A DNA stretch of 12,448 nucleotides from Planctomycetota bacterium (GTDB lineage: Bacteria; Planctomycetota; UBA1135; UBA2386): positions 1 through 12,448 of the forward strand of contig JAEYTU010000113.1 of the NCBI GenBank assembly GCA_023433825.1, in the 5' to 3' direction. The notes below the pieces were generated by a model that was given only the letters and a program-made list of their open reading frames with translations, ran no database searches and was not told the DNA's origin. A program made the position numbers and the translations under genes. Shown in pieces: positions 1 to 7,539 of this stretch. Numbering within the stretch: position 1 is the first letter of the stretch; each line of letters begins with the position of its first letter.

Positions 1-13
1 CCCCCACCCCACG

Positions 14-670
14 ATGTCCACGCCCGACACGAAGGCCCGCCTGCTCGACGCCGCCGAGCTGCGCTTCGCCGAGGTCGGATTCTCCGCCGCCTCACTGCGT
101 GACATCACGACCGACGCGCAAGCCAACGTCGCGGCGGCGAACTACCACTTCGGGAGCAAGGAAGGCCTGTACCTCGCGGTCTTCGCGCGTCGCGTCGGAC
201 CCCTGAACGCGCGCCGCCTCGCGCTGCTCGACGCCCACGAGGCCGCCCACGAAGCCGCTCACGGATCGACGCACGGCGCACACGCCGCCACCCCACTCCC
301 GCTCGAACCGATCCTCGACGCATTCCTTCGCCCGGCCCTCGAGATGGGCGCGGCACCGGAGAGCCGCCAGTTCCTGCGGATCGTCGGCCGGCTCGCATCC
401 GAGATGCCCGATCTGTGCCGGCGGATGGAGGCGCAATTCGACGTCGTGAAACAGCGATTTCTGGCATCGCTGCGCCGCGCGCTGCCGCATCTGGCGCCGC
501 ACGAACTCTTCTGGCGCGCCCACTTCATGGTCGGCGCGATGCTCCACACGATGAACGACCACGAACGCCTCGCGGCGATCACCGACGGCATGTGCGACGC
601 CCGCGACGTCGAAGGCACGCTGCGGCAGATGATCCCGTGCTTCGCGGCTGGGATGCGGGCACCGTCCTAG
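14..670 (+). CDS. TetR/AcrR-family transcriptional repressor with His-rich insert, probable regulator of the adjacent RND pump
   Basis: 218-aa DNA-binding regulator. Residues 5-55 form a typical TetR N-terminal helix-turn-helix: helices around LLDAAELRFAEVGF, then SLRDIT and the diagnostic NYHFGSKEGLY near residues 43-53. The C-terminal part (about 95-210, with FLRIVGRL and ELFWRAHFMVGAMLHT) resembles the ligand-binding domain of the CecR/YbiH (DUF1956-like) branch. TetR proteins of this type dimerise, bind an operator and release it when a small molecule binds. It is the first gene of the efflux operon; the next gene starts 11 bp after its stop, so it very likely regulates the pump and itself. 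The operator would lie upstream of the window, since only 13 bp precede the ATG. Odd feature: residues 73-92 hold histidines at 75, 79, 83, 87 and 90, spaced to fall on one helix face. The ligand cannot be read from sequence. Confidence 0.9.
   Translation: MSTPDTKARLLDAAELRFAEVGFSAASLRDITTDAQANVAAANYHFGSKEGLYLAVFARRVGPLNARRLALLDAHEAAHEAAHGSTHGAHAATPLPLEPILDAFLRPALEMGAAPESRQFLRIVGRLASEMPDLCRRMEAQFDVVKQRFLASLRRALPHLAPHELFWRAHFMVGAMLHTMNDHERLAAITDGMCDARDVEGTLRQMIPCFAAGMRAPS
233..268 (+). repeat. Imperfect 12-bp tandem repeat inside the TetR gene
   Basis: Three consecutive 12-bp units (233-244, 245-256, 257-268) begin GCCCACGA, GCCCACGA and GCTCACGG. The first two differ by one base and the third is diverged. 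They are in frame and encode AHEA, AHEA, AHGS, producing the His-x3-His periodicity. This looks like a local duplication within a surface linker between the DNA-binding and ligand-binding domains. Confidence 0.75.
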
Positions 671-673
671 GAG
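669..673 (+). promoter_or_regulatory. Ribosome binding site of the outer-membrane efflux gene
   Basis: AGGAG overlaps the last two bases of the TetR stop codon and lies 8 nt before the ATG at 682. It fixes that start over in-frame upstream starts, which would overlap the regulator gene, and it suggests translational coupling of regulator and pump. Confidence 0.8.
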
Positions 674-681
674 AACGCCCG

Positions 682-2157
682 ATGACGCGCGCGTTCGCAG
701 CGGTCCTCGCCGTCGTGCTCGCCGCGTGCACGTCCCCGTCGACGAAGCCGTACGCCCCCAAACTGCACGACCCGCTGCCGTCGCAGTTCGGCAGCACGAC
801 CACGCCACCCCCCGCCGAGCCGCCGACGACCGGCTGGTGGACGACGTTCCACGACGCGCGCCTCGACGACCTCGTCGTCCGCGCATTGCATCGCAACCAC
901 GACCTGACCGCCGCCGTCGCACGCCTCGAAGCCGCCGCCGCGCAGGCGCGCCTCGCCGGCGTCGACCTTCACCCGAAGCTCGACGCGACGTTCGACGCCG
1001 CGCGCCAGCGGCAGAACTTCGTCGGCCTGCCGATCCCGGGCAGCACCGGCGTGCTGTCGCGCACCTACAACTCGTTCGGCGTCGACCTGACGGCGAGTTG
1101 GGAGGTCGACCTCTGGGGCCGGATCCGCGCGAACCGCAGCGCGGCCGTCGCCGACCTGCAGGCCGCCGCCGTCGACCTGCGCGGCGCGCGCCAGTCGCTC
1201 GCCGCACAGACCGCGAAGGCCTACTTCGCCGCCGTCGAGGCGCGCCTGCAGCTCGACCTCGCGCAGCGGACGGCGCTCACCTACGAGACGACGCTGCGCG
1301 ACGTCCGCACGCGGTTCGAGAGCGGCGTCCGGCCGTCGCTCGACCTGCGCCTCGTCGAGGCCAACCTCGCGACCGCGCAAGCCAGCGTCGAACAGCGCCG
1401 CGAACAACTCGAACGCGCGCGCCGCCAGCTCGAGCTGCTGCTCGGCGACTACCCGTCCGGCCTCGTCGAGCACGCCGCCGACCTGCCGCCGACGCCGCCG
1501 CCGACACCGGTCGGGCTGCCGGCCGAACTGCTGACGCGCCGTCCCGACGTCGTCGCGGCCGAGCGCCGCCTCGCCGCCGAGGACGAACGCGTCGCCGCCG
1601 CCGTCCGCGCCTTCTATCCGGCGATCCGGCTGACCGGCTCGGCCGGCACGGCGAGCAACGAGTTGAAGGACCTCGTCGACCCGGACTTCTTCGTCTGGAG
1701 CCTGATCGGCGGCCTCGTGCAACCGCTGCTCGACGGCGGCCGCCTCGACGCCGAACACCAACTGGCCGTCGCCCGCCGCCGCGAACGCGCTGCGACCTAC
1801 GCGCACACGGCGCTGCGCGCGTTCACCGAGGTCGAATCGGCGCTCGCCGCCGAGTCGGCACTCGCCGACCGCGAACGCCACCAACGCAGCGCTGCCGAGA
1901 GCGCGACGACCGCACGCGAACTGTCCGAGCAGCGCTACCGCGACGGGCTCGAGACCGTGACGACGCTGCTCGACGCCCAACGGCGCGCGCTCGACGCGCA
2001 GAGCCAGTCGCTCGCCGTTCGCCGGCTGCGCCTCGACGTCCGCATCGACTTGCACCTCGCCCTCGGCGGCGGCTTCGAACTCGACATCGCGCCCAACCGA
2101 CTGCTCGACGCCGATCCCGGCGAGAGCGCGGCGGCGCCCTCGCTGGAGAACCGATGA
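682..2157 (+). CDS. RND efflux system outer-membrane lipoprotein, NodT/OprM family
   Basis: 491-aa TolC-like channel that forms the outer-membrane exit duct of the tripartite pump. The N-terminus is a lipoprotein signal: a short hydrophobic stretch ending in the lipobox LAAC, with Cys16 as the predicted lipidated residue. Two outer-membrane efflux protein repeats follow, at about 55-255 and 280-475. Family hallmarks include GWWTTFHD (51-58), SWEVDLWGRIR (139-149), LLTRRPDVVAAERRL (283-297) and the LLDGGRLDAEHQ segment after 348. A proline-rich linker (269-277) separates the two halves. Length is normal for the family. The start is set by the AGGAG site and by the signal peptide beginning exactly here. 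Its stop overlaps the ATG of the adaptor gene by 4 bp, so the two are co-translated. Substrate is not predictable. Confidence 0.95.
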   Translation: MTRAFAAVLAVVLAACTSPSTKPYAPKLHDPLPSQFGSTTTPPPAEPPTTGWWTTFHDARLDDLVVRALHRNHDLTAAVARLEAAAAQARLAGVDLHPKLDATFDAARQRQNFVGLPIPGSTGVLSRTYNSFGVDLTASWEVDLWGRIRANRSAAVADLQAAAVDLRGARQSLAAQTAKAYFAAVEARLQLDLAQRTALTYETTLRDVRTRFESGVRPSLDLRLVEANLATAQASVEQRREQLERARRQLELLLGDYPSGLVEHAADLPPTPPPTPVGLPAELLTRRPDVVAAERRLAAEDERVAAAVRAFYPAIRLTGSAGTASNELKDLVDPDFFVWSLIGGLVQPLLDGGRLDAEHQLAVARRRERAATYAHTALRAFTEVESALAAESALADRERHQRSAAESATTARELSEQRYRDGLETVTTLLDAQRRALDAQSQSLAVRRLRLDVRIDLHLALGGGFELDIAPNRLLDADPGESAAAPSLENR

Positions 2158-3374
2158 GACTGCGCACCCTGTTGCTCGGCGTGATCGCCCCACTCTGCGT
2201 CGTCGCGGCCGCCGCGTTCGGCGTCAAAGTGATGATCGACTCGCGTCCGATCGCCGTTTCGAAACCGCCGGTCGTCGTCCCGCCGACCGTCCGCGTCGCG
2301 GTCGTGACGACGGCCCCGCGCCGGATCGACGTCCACGCGTCCGGCACCGTCGTCCCGCGCACGCAGACGCGCCTGTCGGCGGAAGTCGCGGGCCGCGTGC
2401 TGTCGATCTCTCCGTCGCTGCGTTCGGGCGGCTTCTTCGAGGCCGGCGAGACGCTGGTCGAGATCGATCCGATCGATCAGGAACTCGCGCTGCAGAAGGC
2501 GCATGCCGAGGTCGCGAAGGCCGATCGGATGCTGGCGTGGGAACTCGCCGAGGCCGACGCGTCGCGCCGCGAATGGACCGCGACGAACGGGACGGAGCCG
2601 CCGCCGCTGGTCGCACGCGCACCGCAGGTCGCCGAGGCGAAGGCGAACCTCGCCGCGCAGGTGGCCGCCCGCGCGCAGGCGCAGCGCGATCTCGACCGCT
2701 GCACGGTCAAGGCGCCCTACGCCGGCCGCGCGCGGACGAAGTCGGTCGACGTCGGTGACTACGTGCAGCGCGGCACCGAGCTCGCGCACGTCTTCGCCGT
2801 CGACGCCGCCGAGATCCGGCTGCCGATCGCCGACACCGAGTTCGAGTTCCTCGACGTCGGGCTCGACTATCGCGGCGACCCGCGCACCGAACGGCGCACC
2901 GGACCGAAGGTCACGCTTCGCGCGCGTTTCGGCGGCCGCGTGCACGCCTACGAAGGCGTCCTCGTTCGCACCGAGTCCGAGCTCGACGCGCGCACCCGAA
3001 TGGTGACGGCCGTCGTCGAGGTCGAAGACCCGTACGCGCGCAGCGGCGACGCGCAGCGCCCGCCGCTCGCCGCCGGGATGTACGTCGACGCGACGATTCA
3101 CGGGCGGACGTTCGACGCCGTCGTCACGCTGCCGCGCACCGTGCTGCGCGGCGCGTCGAGCGTGCACGTCGTCGACGCCGAAGACCGGCTGCGTTTCCGC
3201 GACGTCGACGTCCTGCACACTGACCGCGACACGGTGACGATCGCGAAGGGTCTCGCGGCCGGCGAACGCGTTTGCCTGAATCGGGTCGAGGCCGCCAGCG
3301 ACGGCATGCGCGTGACCGTCGTCGATCGCGCACCGGGCGAACCGAACGGCGCACCGTCGAACGGAGGTCGCTGA
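2154..3374 (+). CDS. RND efflux periplasmic adaptor (membrane fusion protein, HlyD/AcrA superfamily)
   Basis: 406-aa periplasmic adaptor that bridges the inner-membrane pump and the outer-membrane channel. An uncleaved N-terminal anchor is visible at about 5-27; there is no lipobox, so it is probably anchored by a transmembrane helix rather than lipid. Then come the first lipoyl half (about 72-108, with GGFFEAGETLVEIDP), an alpha-hairpin rich in Ala/Glu/Arg (about 108-182), the second lipoyl half (about 183-214, with TVKAPYAGRARTKSVDVGDYV), a beta-barrel (about 215-320) and a membrane-proximal domain (about 320-395). The gene begins at the ATGA overlap with the outer-membrane gene, with GGAG 5 nt upstream of the ATG, and ends 3 bp before the pump gene. 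The length is typical. Assignment to the family is firm; substrate range is unknown. Confidence 0.94.
   Translation: MRLRTLLLGVIAPLCVVAAAAFGVKVMIDSRPIAVSKPPVVVPPTVRVAVVTTAPRRIDVHASGTVVPRTQTRLSAEVAGRVLSISPSLRSGGFFEAGETLVEIDPIDQELALQKAHAEVAKADRMLAWELAEADASRREWTATNGTEPPPLVARAPQVAEAKANLAAQVAARAQAQRDLDRCTVKAPYAGRARTKSVDVGDYVQRGTELAHVFAVDAAEIRLPIADTEFEFLDVGLDYRGDPRTERRTGPKVTLRARFGGRVHAYEGVLVRTESELDARTRMVTAVVEVEDPYARSGDAQRPPLAAGMYVDATIHGRTFDAVVTLPRTVLRGASSVHVVDAEDRLRFRDVDVLHTDRDTVTIAKGLAAGERVCLNRVEAASDGMRVTVVDRAPGEPNGAPSNGGR
3363..3367 (+). promoter_or_regulatory. Ribosome binding site of the RND pump gene
   Basis: GGAGG lies inside the last codons of the adaptor gene, 10 nt before the pump ATG at 3378. 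It supports that start and coupled expression. Confidence 0.75.
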
Positions 3375-3377
3375 CCG

Positions 3378-6300
3378 ATGGGCGAAGGGATCATCGGCTG
3401 GTTCACACGCAATCGGATCGCCGCCAACCTGTTGATGGCGTCGATCCTCGTCTGGGGCCTGACGACGCTGCCGTCGATCAAGAAGGAGGTGTTCCCCGAG
3501 TTCTCGGCCAACATCATCCAGGTCGGCGTCACGTATCCCGGCGCGACGCCGGAGGAAGCCGAGGAGGCGATCTGCTCGCGGATCGAGGAGCAGGTCCAGG
3601 GACTCGATGGCGTCAAGCAGATCACGTCGACGGCCACCGAAGGTGCCGGCGCGGTGTCGATCGAGGTCTTGCCCGAGGCGGACCTGACGAAGGTCCTGAA
3701 CGACGTCAAGACGCGCGTCGATGCGATCGACACGTTCCCGATCGACGCCGAGAAGCCGATCGTGCAGGAGGTCGTGCTGCGCAAGCAGGTCATCTCGATC
3801 GCCGTGCACGGCGAGATCGACGAGACCGCACGCAAGCGGATCGGCGAACGCGTCCGCGACGAGGTCTCCGCACTGCCCGGGATCACGCAGGTCGAGTTGA
3901 AGAGCGCGCGCCCCTACGAGATCTCGATCGAGGTCGCCGAGGACGCGCTGCGGCGCCATGGATTGACGTTCGACCAGGTCGCGAACGCCGTGCGGCGAAC
4001 GTCGCTCGACCTTCCGGCCGGCGCCGTGAAGGCCGACGGCGGCGAGATCCTCGTTCGCACGAAGGGCCAGGCGTACCGCGGCCCCGAGTTCGAGGACCTC
4101 GTGCTGCTGACGCGCGCCGACGGGACGCGCCTGTTGCTGCGCGACGTCGCGACGATCGTCGACGGATTCGCCGAGACCGACGAGGCGGCGCGATTCGACG
4201 GGCGGCCGGCGGTGCTCGTGCAGGTCTACCGCGTCGGCAATCAAGACGCACTCGGCGTCGCCGACGCCGTGCATGCCTATGTCGCGCAGGCGCAGGCGCG
4301 GATGCCGGAAGGCGTCACGTTGACGACGTGGCAGGACGACTCGGCGATCCTCCGCTCGCGCATCGATCTGCTGGTCAGCAACTCGCTGCAAGGGCTCGTG
4401 CTCGTGTTCCTGACGCTGGCGCTGTTCCTGCGGATGAAGCTCGCGTTCTGGGTCGCGATGGGGATCCCGGTGTCGTTCCTCGGCGCCGTCGCGTTGATGC
4501 CGACGTTCGACGTCTCGATCAACATGATCTCGCTGTTCGCGTTCCTCGTCGTGCTCGGGATCGTCGTCGACGATGCGATCGTCGTCGGCGAGAACGTCCA
4601 CGAACACCAGTCTCGCAACGACGGCGTCGATCGAACGATCGCGACGATCCGCGGCTCGCGCGAGGTCGCCGTGTCGGTCACGTTCGGCGTGTTGACGACG
4701 GTCGCTGCGTTCCTGCCGATGTTCAACGTCGAGGGATCGCAGTCGAAGATCTGGCGCGTCATCCCGCTCGTCGTGATCCCGGTGCTGCTGTTCTCGCTCG
4801 TCGAGTCGAAGCTGATCCTGCCGGCGCATCTCGCACACATGAAACCGCCGCCGGCGCGGCCCCGATTGCTCGGCTGGCCGTGGTGGTTCGTGCAGCAGGG
4901 GTTCCATCGCGGACTGCGATGGTTCGTGCAGAACGTCTACCGACCAGTGCTCGAAGCCGCGCTGCGCGCTCGTTACCTGACGGTCGCCGTGTTCGTCGCG
5001 ATCCTGATGACGGCGATCGGCTTCGTCGCCGGCGGTCGCGCCGGGTTCGTGTTCTTCCCGCAGGTCGAGGGCGACAACGTCGTCGCGGTGTTGCAGATGC
5101 CGCAGGGAACGCCGGTCGCGCGGACCGAAGCTGCCGTGCGGCAGATCGAGGCCGCGGCACTGGCCGTCGACGCGGAGATGTCCGGCGGCTCGGTCGTCAA
5201 GCACGTGCTCGCGTCGGTCGCGTCGCAGCCGTACCGCAACGACCAGAACCGCAACGCCGGCCAGTCGGCGCAGTCGTTCTCGGGTTCGCACCTCGGCGAG
5301 GTCAACGTGCAGTTGCTGCCGTCGGAGCAGCGGACGACGACCGCCGAACAGGTACTGCGACTGTGGCGCGAGAAGACCGGGGCGATCGACGACGCGACGG
5401 AGCTGACGTTCACGTCGTCGCTGTTCAGCGCCGGCGACGACATCGACGTGCAACTGGCGTCGGCCGACATCGAGCAGTTGCAGCAGGCGGCGAACGAACT
5501 GAAGGCGCACCTCGCCGGCTTCACCGGCGTGTTCGACATCACCGACTCGTTCGGCGCCGGGAAGGACGAGGTCGAACTCGACATCAAGCCGCGCGCCGAG
5601 GCACTCGGCCTGTCGACGCAGGACCTCGCGCGCCAGGTGCGGCAGGCGTTCTACGGCGAGGAAGCGCAGCGCATTCAACGTGGCCGTGACGACGTCAAGG
5701 TCATGGTCCGGTATCCGGCGGAGGACCGGCGGTCGCTGCACGACCTGGAGTCGATGCGGATCCGCACGGCGCAAGGCGACGAGATCCCGTTCGTCGACGT
5801 CGCGAATGCGACCCACGGCAGCGGCTACGCGTCGATCCGACGCACCGATCGCCGGCGGACGCTGAACGTGACCGGTGCCGTCGACAAGTCGCTCAACAAC
5901 CCGAACCAGATCGTCGCGAGCTTGAAGGCCGACTTCCTGCCGCAGCTCGCGGCGCGGTACCCCGGGCTTCGCTACTCGTTCGAAGGCGAGCAGAAGAGTC
6001 AGCAGGAGACGCTCGGCGGGCTCGCGCGCGGGTTCCTGCTGGCGCTGTTCCTGATCTATGCGCTGATGGCGATCCCGCTGAAGAGCTACGTGCAGCCGTT
6101 GATCATCATGACGGCGATCCCGTTCGGGTTCGTCGGCGCGATCCTCGGCCACATGGTGCTCGGCATCGACCTCAGCATCATGTCGATGTTCGGACTCGTC
6201 GCGCTGGCCGGCGTCGCCGTCAACGACAGCCTCGTCATGATCGAGTTCGTCAATTCGGCGCGGGAGAAGGGCAAGAGTCTGTTCGAGGCCGTGCACGACG

Positions 6301-6557
6301 CCGGCATCGCGCGCTTCCGCGCGATCCTGCTGACGTCGCTGACGACCGCTGCAGGGCTGACGCCGCTGATCCTCGAGAAGAGCGTGCAAGCGAAGTTCTT
6401 GATCCCGATGGCGGTGTCGCTCGGGTTCGGCGTCATGTTCGCGACGTTCGTGACGCCGCTGCTCGTGCCGTGCCTCTACATGGTGCTGCACGACGTCATG
6501 AACGGCGTGCGTGGTGCGGTTCGCTACGTCTACGCGCCGAGTGCGCCGCGGCGATGA
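3378..6557 (+). CDS. RND efflux transporter permease, AcrB/HAE superfamily
   Basis: 1059-aa inner-membrane proton-driven pump, close to the usual length of about 1050. The layout is the duplicated RND plan: TM1 (about 13-31), a large periplasmic porter loop (32-330), TM2-TM6 (335-482), a cytoplasmic link with an amphipathic Trp-rich segment (498-515), TM7 (531-553), a second periplasmic loop (to about 880) and TM8-TM12 (882-1038). The TM4 proton-relay aspartates are present as Asp398-Asp399 in GIVVDDAIVVGEN. TM10 reads GVAVNDSLVMIEF; Asn949 sits about where AcrB has its relay lysine Lys940, so this pump belongs to the subgroup without that lysine. The stop overlaps the oxidase ATG by 4 bp. 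Heavy-metal (CusA-type) function is not indicated, because the characteristic periplasmic methionine cluster is not evident. A drug, detergent or metabolite substrate is more likely but cannot be named. Confidence 0.95.
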   Translation: MGEGIIGWFTRNRIAANLLMASILVWGLTTLPSIKKEVFPEFSANIIQVGVTYPGATPEEAEEAICSRIEEQVQGLDGVKQITSTATEGAGAVSIEVLPEADLTKVLNDVKTRVDAIDTFPIDAEKPIVQEVVLRKQVISIAVHGEIDETARKRIGERVRDEVSALPGITQVELKSARPYEISIEVAEDALRRHGLTFDQVANAVRRTSLDLPAGAVKADGGEILVRTKGQAYRGPEFEDLVLLTRADGTRLLLRDVATIVDGFAETDEAARFDGRPAVLVQVYRVGNQDALGVADAVHAYVAQAQARMPEGVTLTTWQDDSAILRSRIDLLVSNSLQGLVLVFLTLALFLRMKLAFWVAMGIPVSFLGAVALMPTFDVSINMISLFAFLVVLGIVVDDAIVVGENVHEHQSRNDGVDRTIATIRGSREVAVSVTFGVLTTVAAFLPMFNVEGSQSKIWRVIPLVVIPVLLFSLVESKLILPAHLAHMKPPPARPRLLGWPWWFVQQGFHRGLRWFVQNVYRPVLEAALRARYLTVAVFVAILMTAIGFVAGGRAGFVFFPQVEGDNVVAVLQMPQGTPVARTEAAVRQIEAAALAVDAEMSGGSVVKHVLASVASQPYRNDQNRNAGQSAQSFSGSHLGEVNVQLLPSEQRTTTAEQVLRLWREKTGAIDDATELTFTSSLFSAGDDIDVQLASADIEQLQQAANELKAHLAGFTGVFDITDSFGAGKDEVELDIKPRAEALGLSTQDLARQVRQAFYGEEAQRIQRGRDDVKVMVRYPAEDRRSLHDLESMRIRTAQGDEIPFVDVANATHGSGYASIRRTDRRRTLNVTGAVDKSLNNPNQIVASLKADFLPQLAARYPGLRYSFEGEQKSQQETLGGLARGFLLALFLIYALMAIPLKSYVQPLIIMTAIPFGFVGAILGHMVLGIDLSIMSMFGLVALAGVAVNDSLVMIEFVNSAREKGKSLFEAVHDAGIARFRAILLTSLTTAAGLTPLILEKSVQAKFLIPMAVSLGFGVMFATFVTPLLVPCLYMVLHDVMNGVRGAVRYVYAPSAPRR

Positions 6558-7513
6558 CTGCGATCGTCGTCGTCGGCGCCGGCGTCGTCGGGCTGACGGC
6601 GGCGTTGCGCTTGCTCGAGGACGGACACGACGTCGAGGTCTGGACGAAGGACGATCCGGAGTCGACGGTCAGCGCCGTCGCGGCGGCGATCTGGTTCCCG
6701 TACGCCGCCGGTCCGCGCGACGCCGTGCTGCGTTGGTCGGCGCTCGCGCGAACGCGGTTCGAGGCGCTCTACGCGGTGCCCGACAGCGGCGTGACGCCGT
6801 GTGAAGGGCTGCTCGTCGTGCGCGCGGCGACCGAGCCGTGGTGGCGGCCGCTGCTGCCCGACTGGCGTGCGGCGCCGCACGAACGTGTCCCCGCCGGCGC
6901 GATCGCCGCCGACGTCGCGACGTTGCCGGTCGCCGAGATGCCGGTGTTCCTCGCGTGGCTGCAGCGCGAGATCACGCGCCGCGGCGGGCGCGTCGTCCGG
7001 CGTTCGATCGTGTCCATCGACGACGCGTTCGCGCTTCACGACGTCGTCGTCCTCTGCACCGGCCTCGCGTCGCGCGAACTCGTCCCGGACGCATCCGTTC
7101 ATCCGATCCGCGGTCAAGTCGTCGTCGTCGACCGGCGCACGACGACGTTCGTCCTCGACGACGACCATCCGGACGGGATGACGTATGTGATCCCGCGCAG
7201 CCACGACTGCGTGCTCGGCGGGACGCACGGTGCGCACGACGAAGACCGGGCGCCGCGTGCCGCCGAGACCGAGGCGATCCGCGCGCGATGCGTCGATCTC
7301 GTCCCGGCGCTCGACGCCGCGCGGACGCGGCAGGTCAAGGTCGGGTTGCGTCCGGGACGACCGACCGTGCGCGTCGAGGCCGAGCACGTGACGACGGCGC
7401 GCGGTCGCGGTCTGTTGGTCCACGACTACGGCCACGGCGGAAGTGGGATGACGCTGTCGTTCGGCTGTGCCGAGGACGTCGCGCGACTCGTCCGCGAGCA
7501 TGCGCCCGCGTGA
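6554..7513 (+). CDS. D-amino-acid oxidase (FAD-dependent, DAAO family)
   Basis: 319-aa flavoenzyme expected to oxidise D-amino acids to imino acids, which hydrolyse to 2-oxo acids and ammonia, with H2O2 as by-product. The N-terminal Rossmann motif is G8-A-G10-V-V-G13. Other DAAO blocks are AAAIWFPY (43-50), LCTGLASREL (167-176), PIRGQVVVV (184-192), TYVIPR (210-215; Tyr211 matches human Tyr228), GLRPGRP (264-270; Arg266 matches human substrate-carboxylate Arg283) and YGHGGSGMTLS (292-302) near the C-terminus. Length fits bacterial DAAOs, which are somewhat shorter than mammalian ones. No signal peptide is seen, so it is cytoplasmic. The chosen start is the ATGA overlap with the pump gene; it has no clear Shine-Dalgarno site, so translation probably relies on coupling. 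Glycine oxidase or D-aspartate oxidase are alternatives, but the GLRP and HGGSG motifs favour DAAO. Confidence 0.9.
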   Translation: MTAIVVVGAGVVGLTAALRLLEDGHDVEVWTKDDPESTVSAVAAAIWFPYAAGPRDAVLRWSALARTRFEALYAVPDSGVTPCEGLLVVRAATEPWWRPLLPDWRAAPHERVPAGAIAADVATLPVAEMPVFLAWLQREITRRGGRVVRRSIVSIDDAFALHDVVVLCTGLASRELVPDASVHPIRGQVVVVDRRTTTFVLDDDHPDGMTYVIPRSHDCVLGGTHGAHDEDRAPRAAETEAIRARCVDLVPALDAARTRQVKVGLRPGRPTVRVEAEHVTTARGRGLLVHDYGHGGSGMTLSFGCAEDVARLVREHAPA

Positions 7514-7539
7514 CGCCGCCGCGGCTCCCGCCCGCGTGG

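Noticed and set aside
415..681. In-frame upstream extension of the outer-membrane efflux gene
   Set aside because: It would overlap the TetR gene for over 250 bp. The lipoprotein signal and the AGGAG site place the start at 682.
726..2153. Long in-frame extension upstream of the adaptor gene
   Set aside because: It runs through the outer-membrane gene in another frame as Arg/Pro-rich nonsense. The membrane anchor begins right after the ATG at 2154.
1935..6491. A 4.5-kb open frame on the minus strand opposite the RND pump genes, and similar long minus-strand frames at 667-2193, 8628-10991 and 11118-12401
   Set aside because: The predicted proteins are rich in Arg, Asp, His and Gln with no recognisable domain. 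They mirror the codon bias of well-identified plus-strand genes, where TTA, CTA and TCA codons are almost absent, so stops rarely occur opposite them.
3378..6557. CusA-type heavy-metal RND pump, suggested by the His-rich regulator and copper-type kinase nearby
   Set aside because: The sequence follows the HAE/AcrB type, and the methionine cluster typical of CusA is not evident. The copper-type kinase is a separate unit about 4 kb away.
7514..7539. Bidirectional terminator between the convergent oxidase and H1-like genes
   Set aside because: Only 26 bp, with a short GC palindrome and no T-rich tail on either strand.
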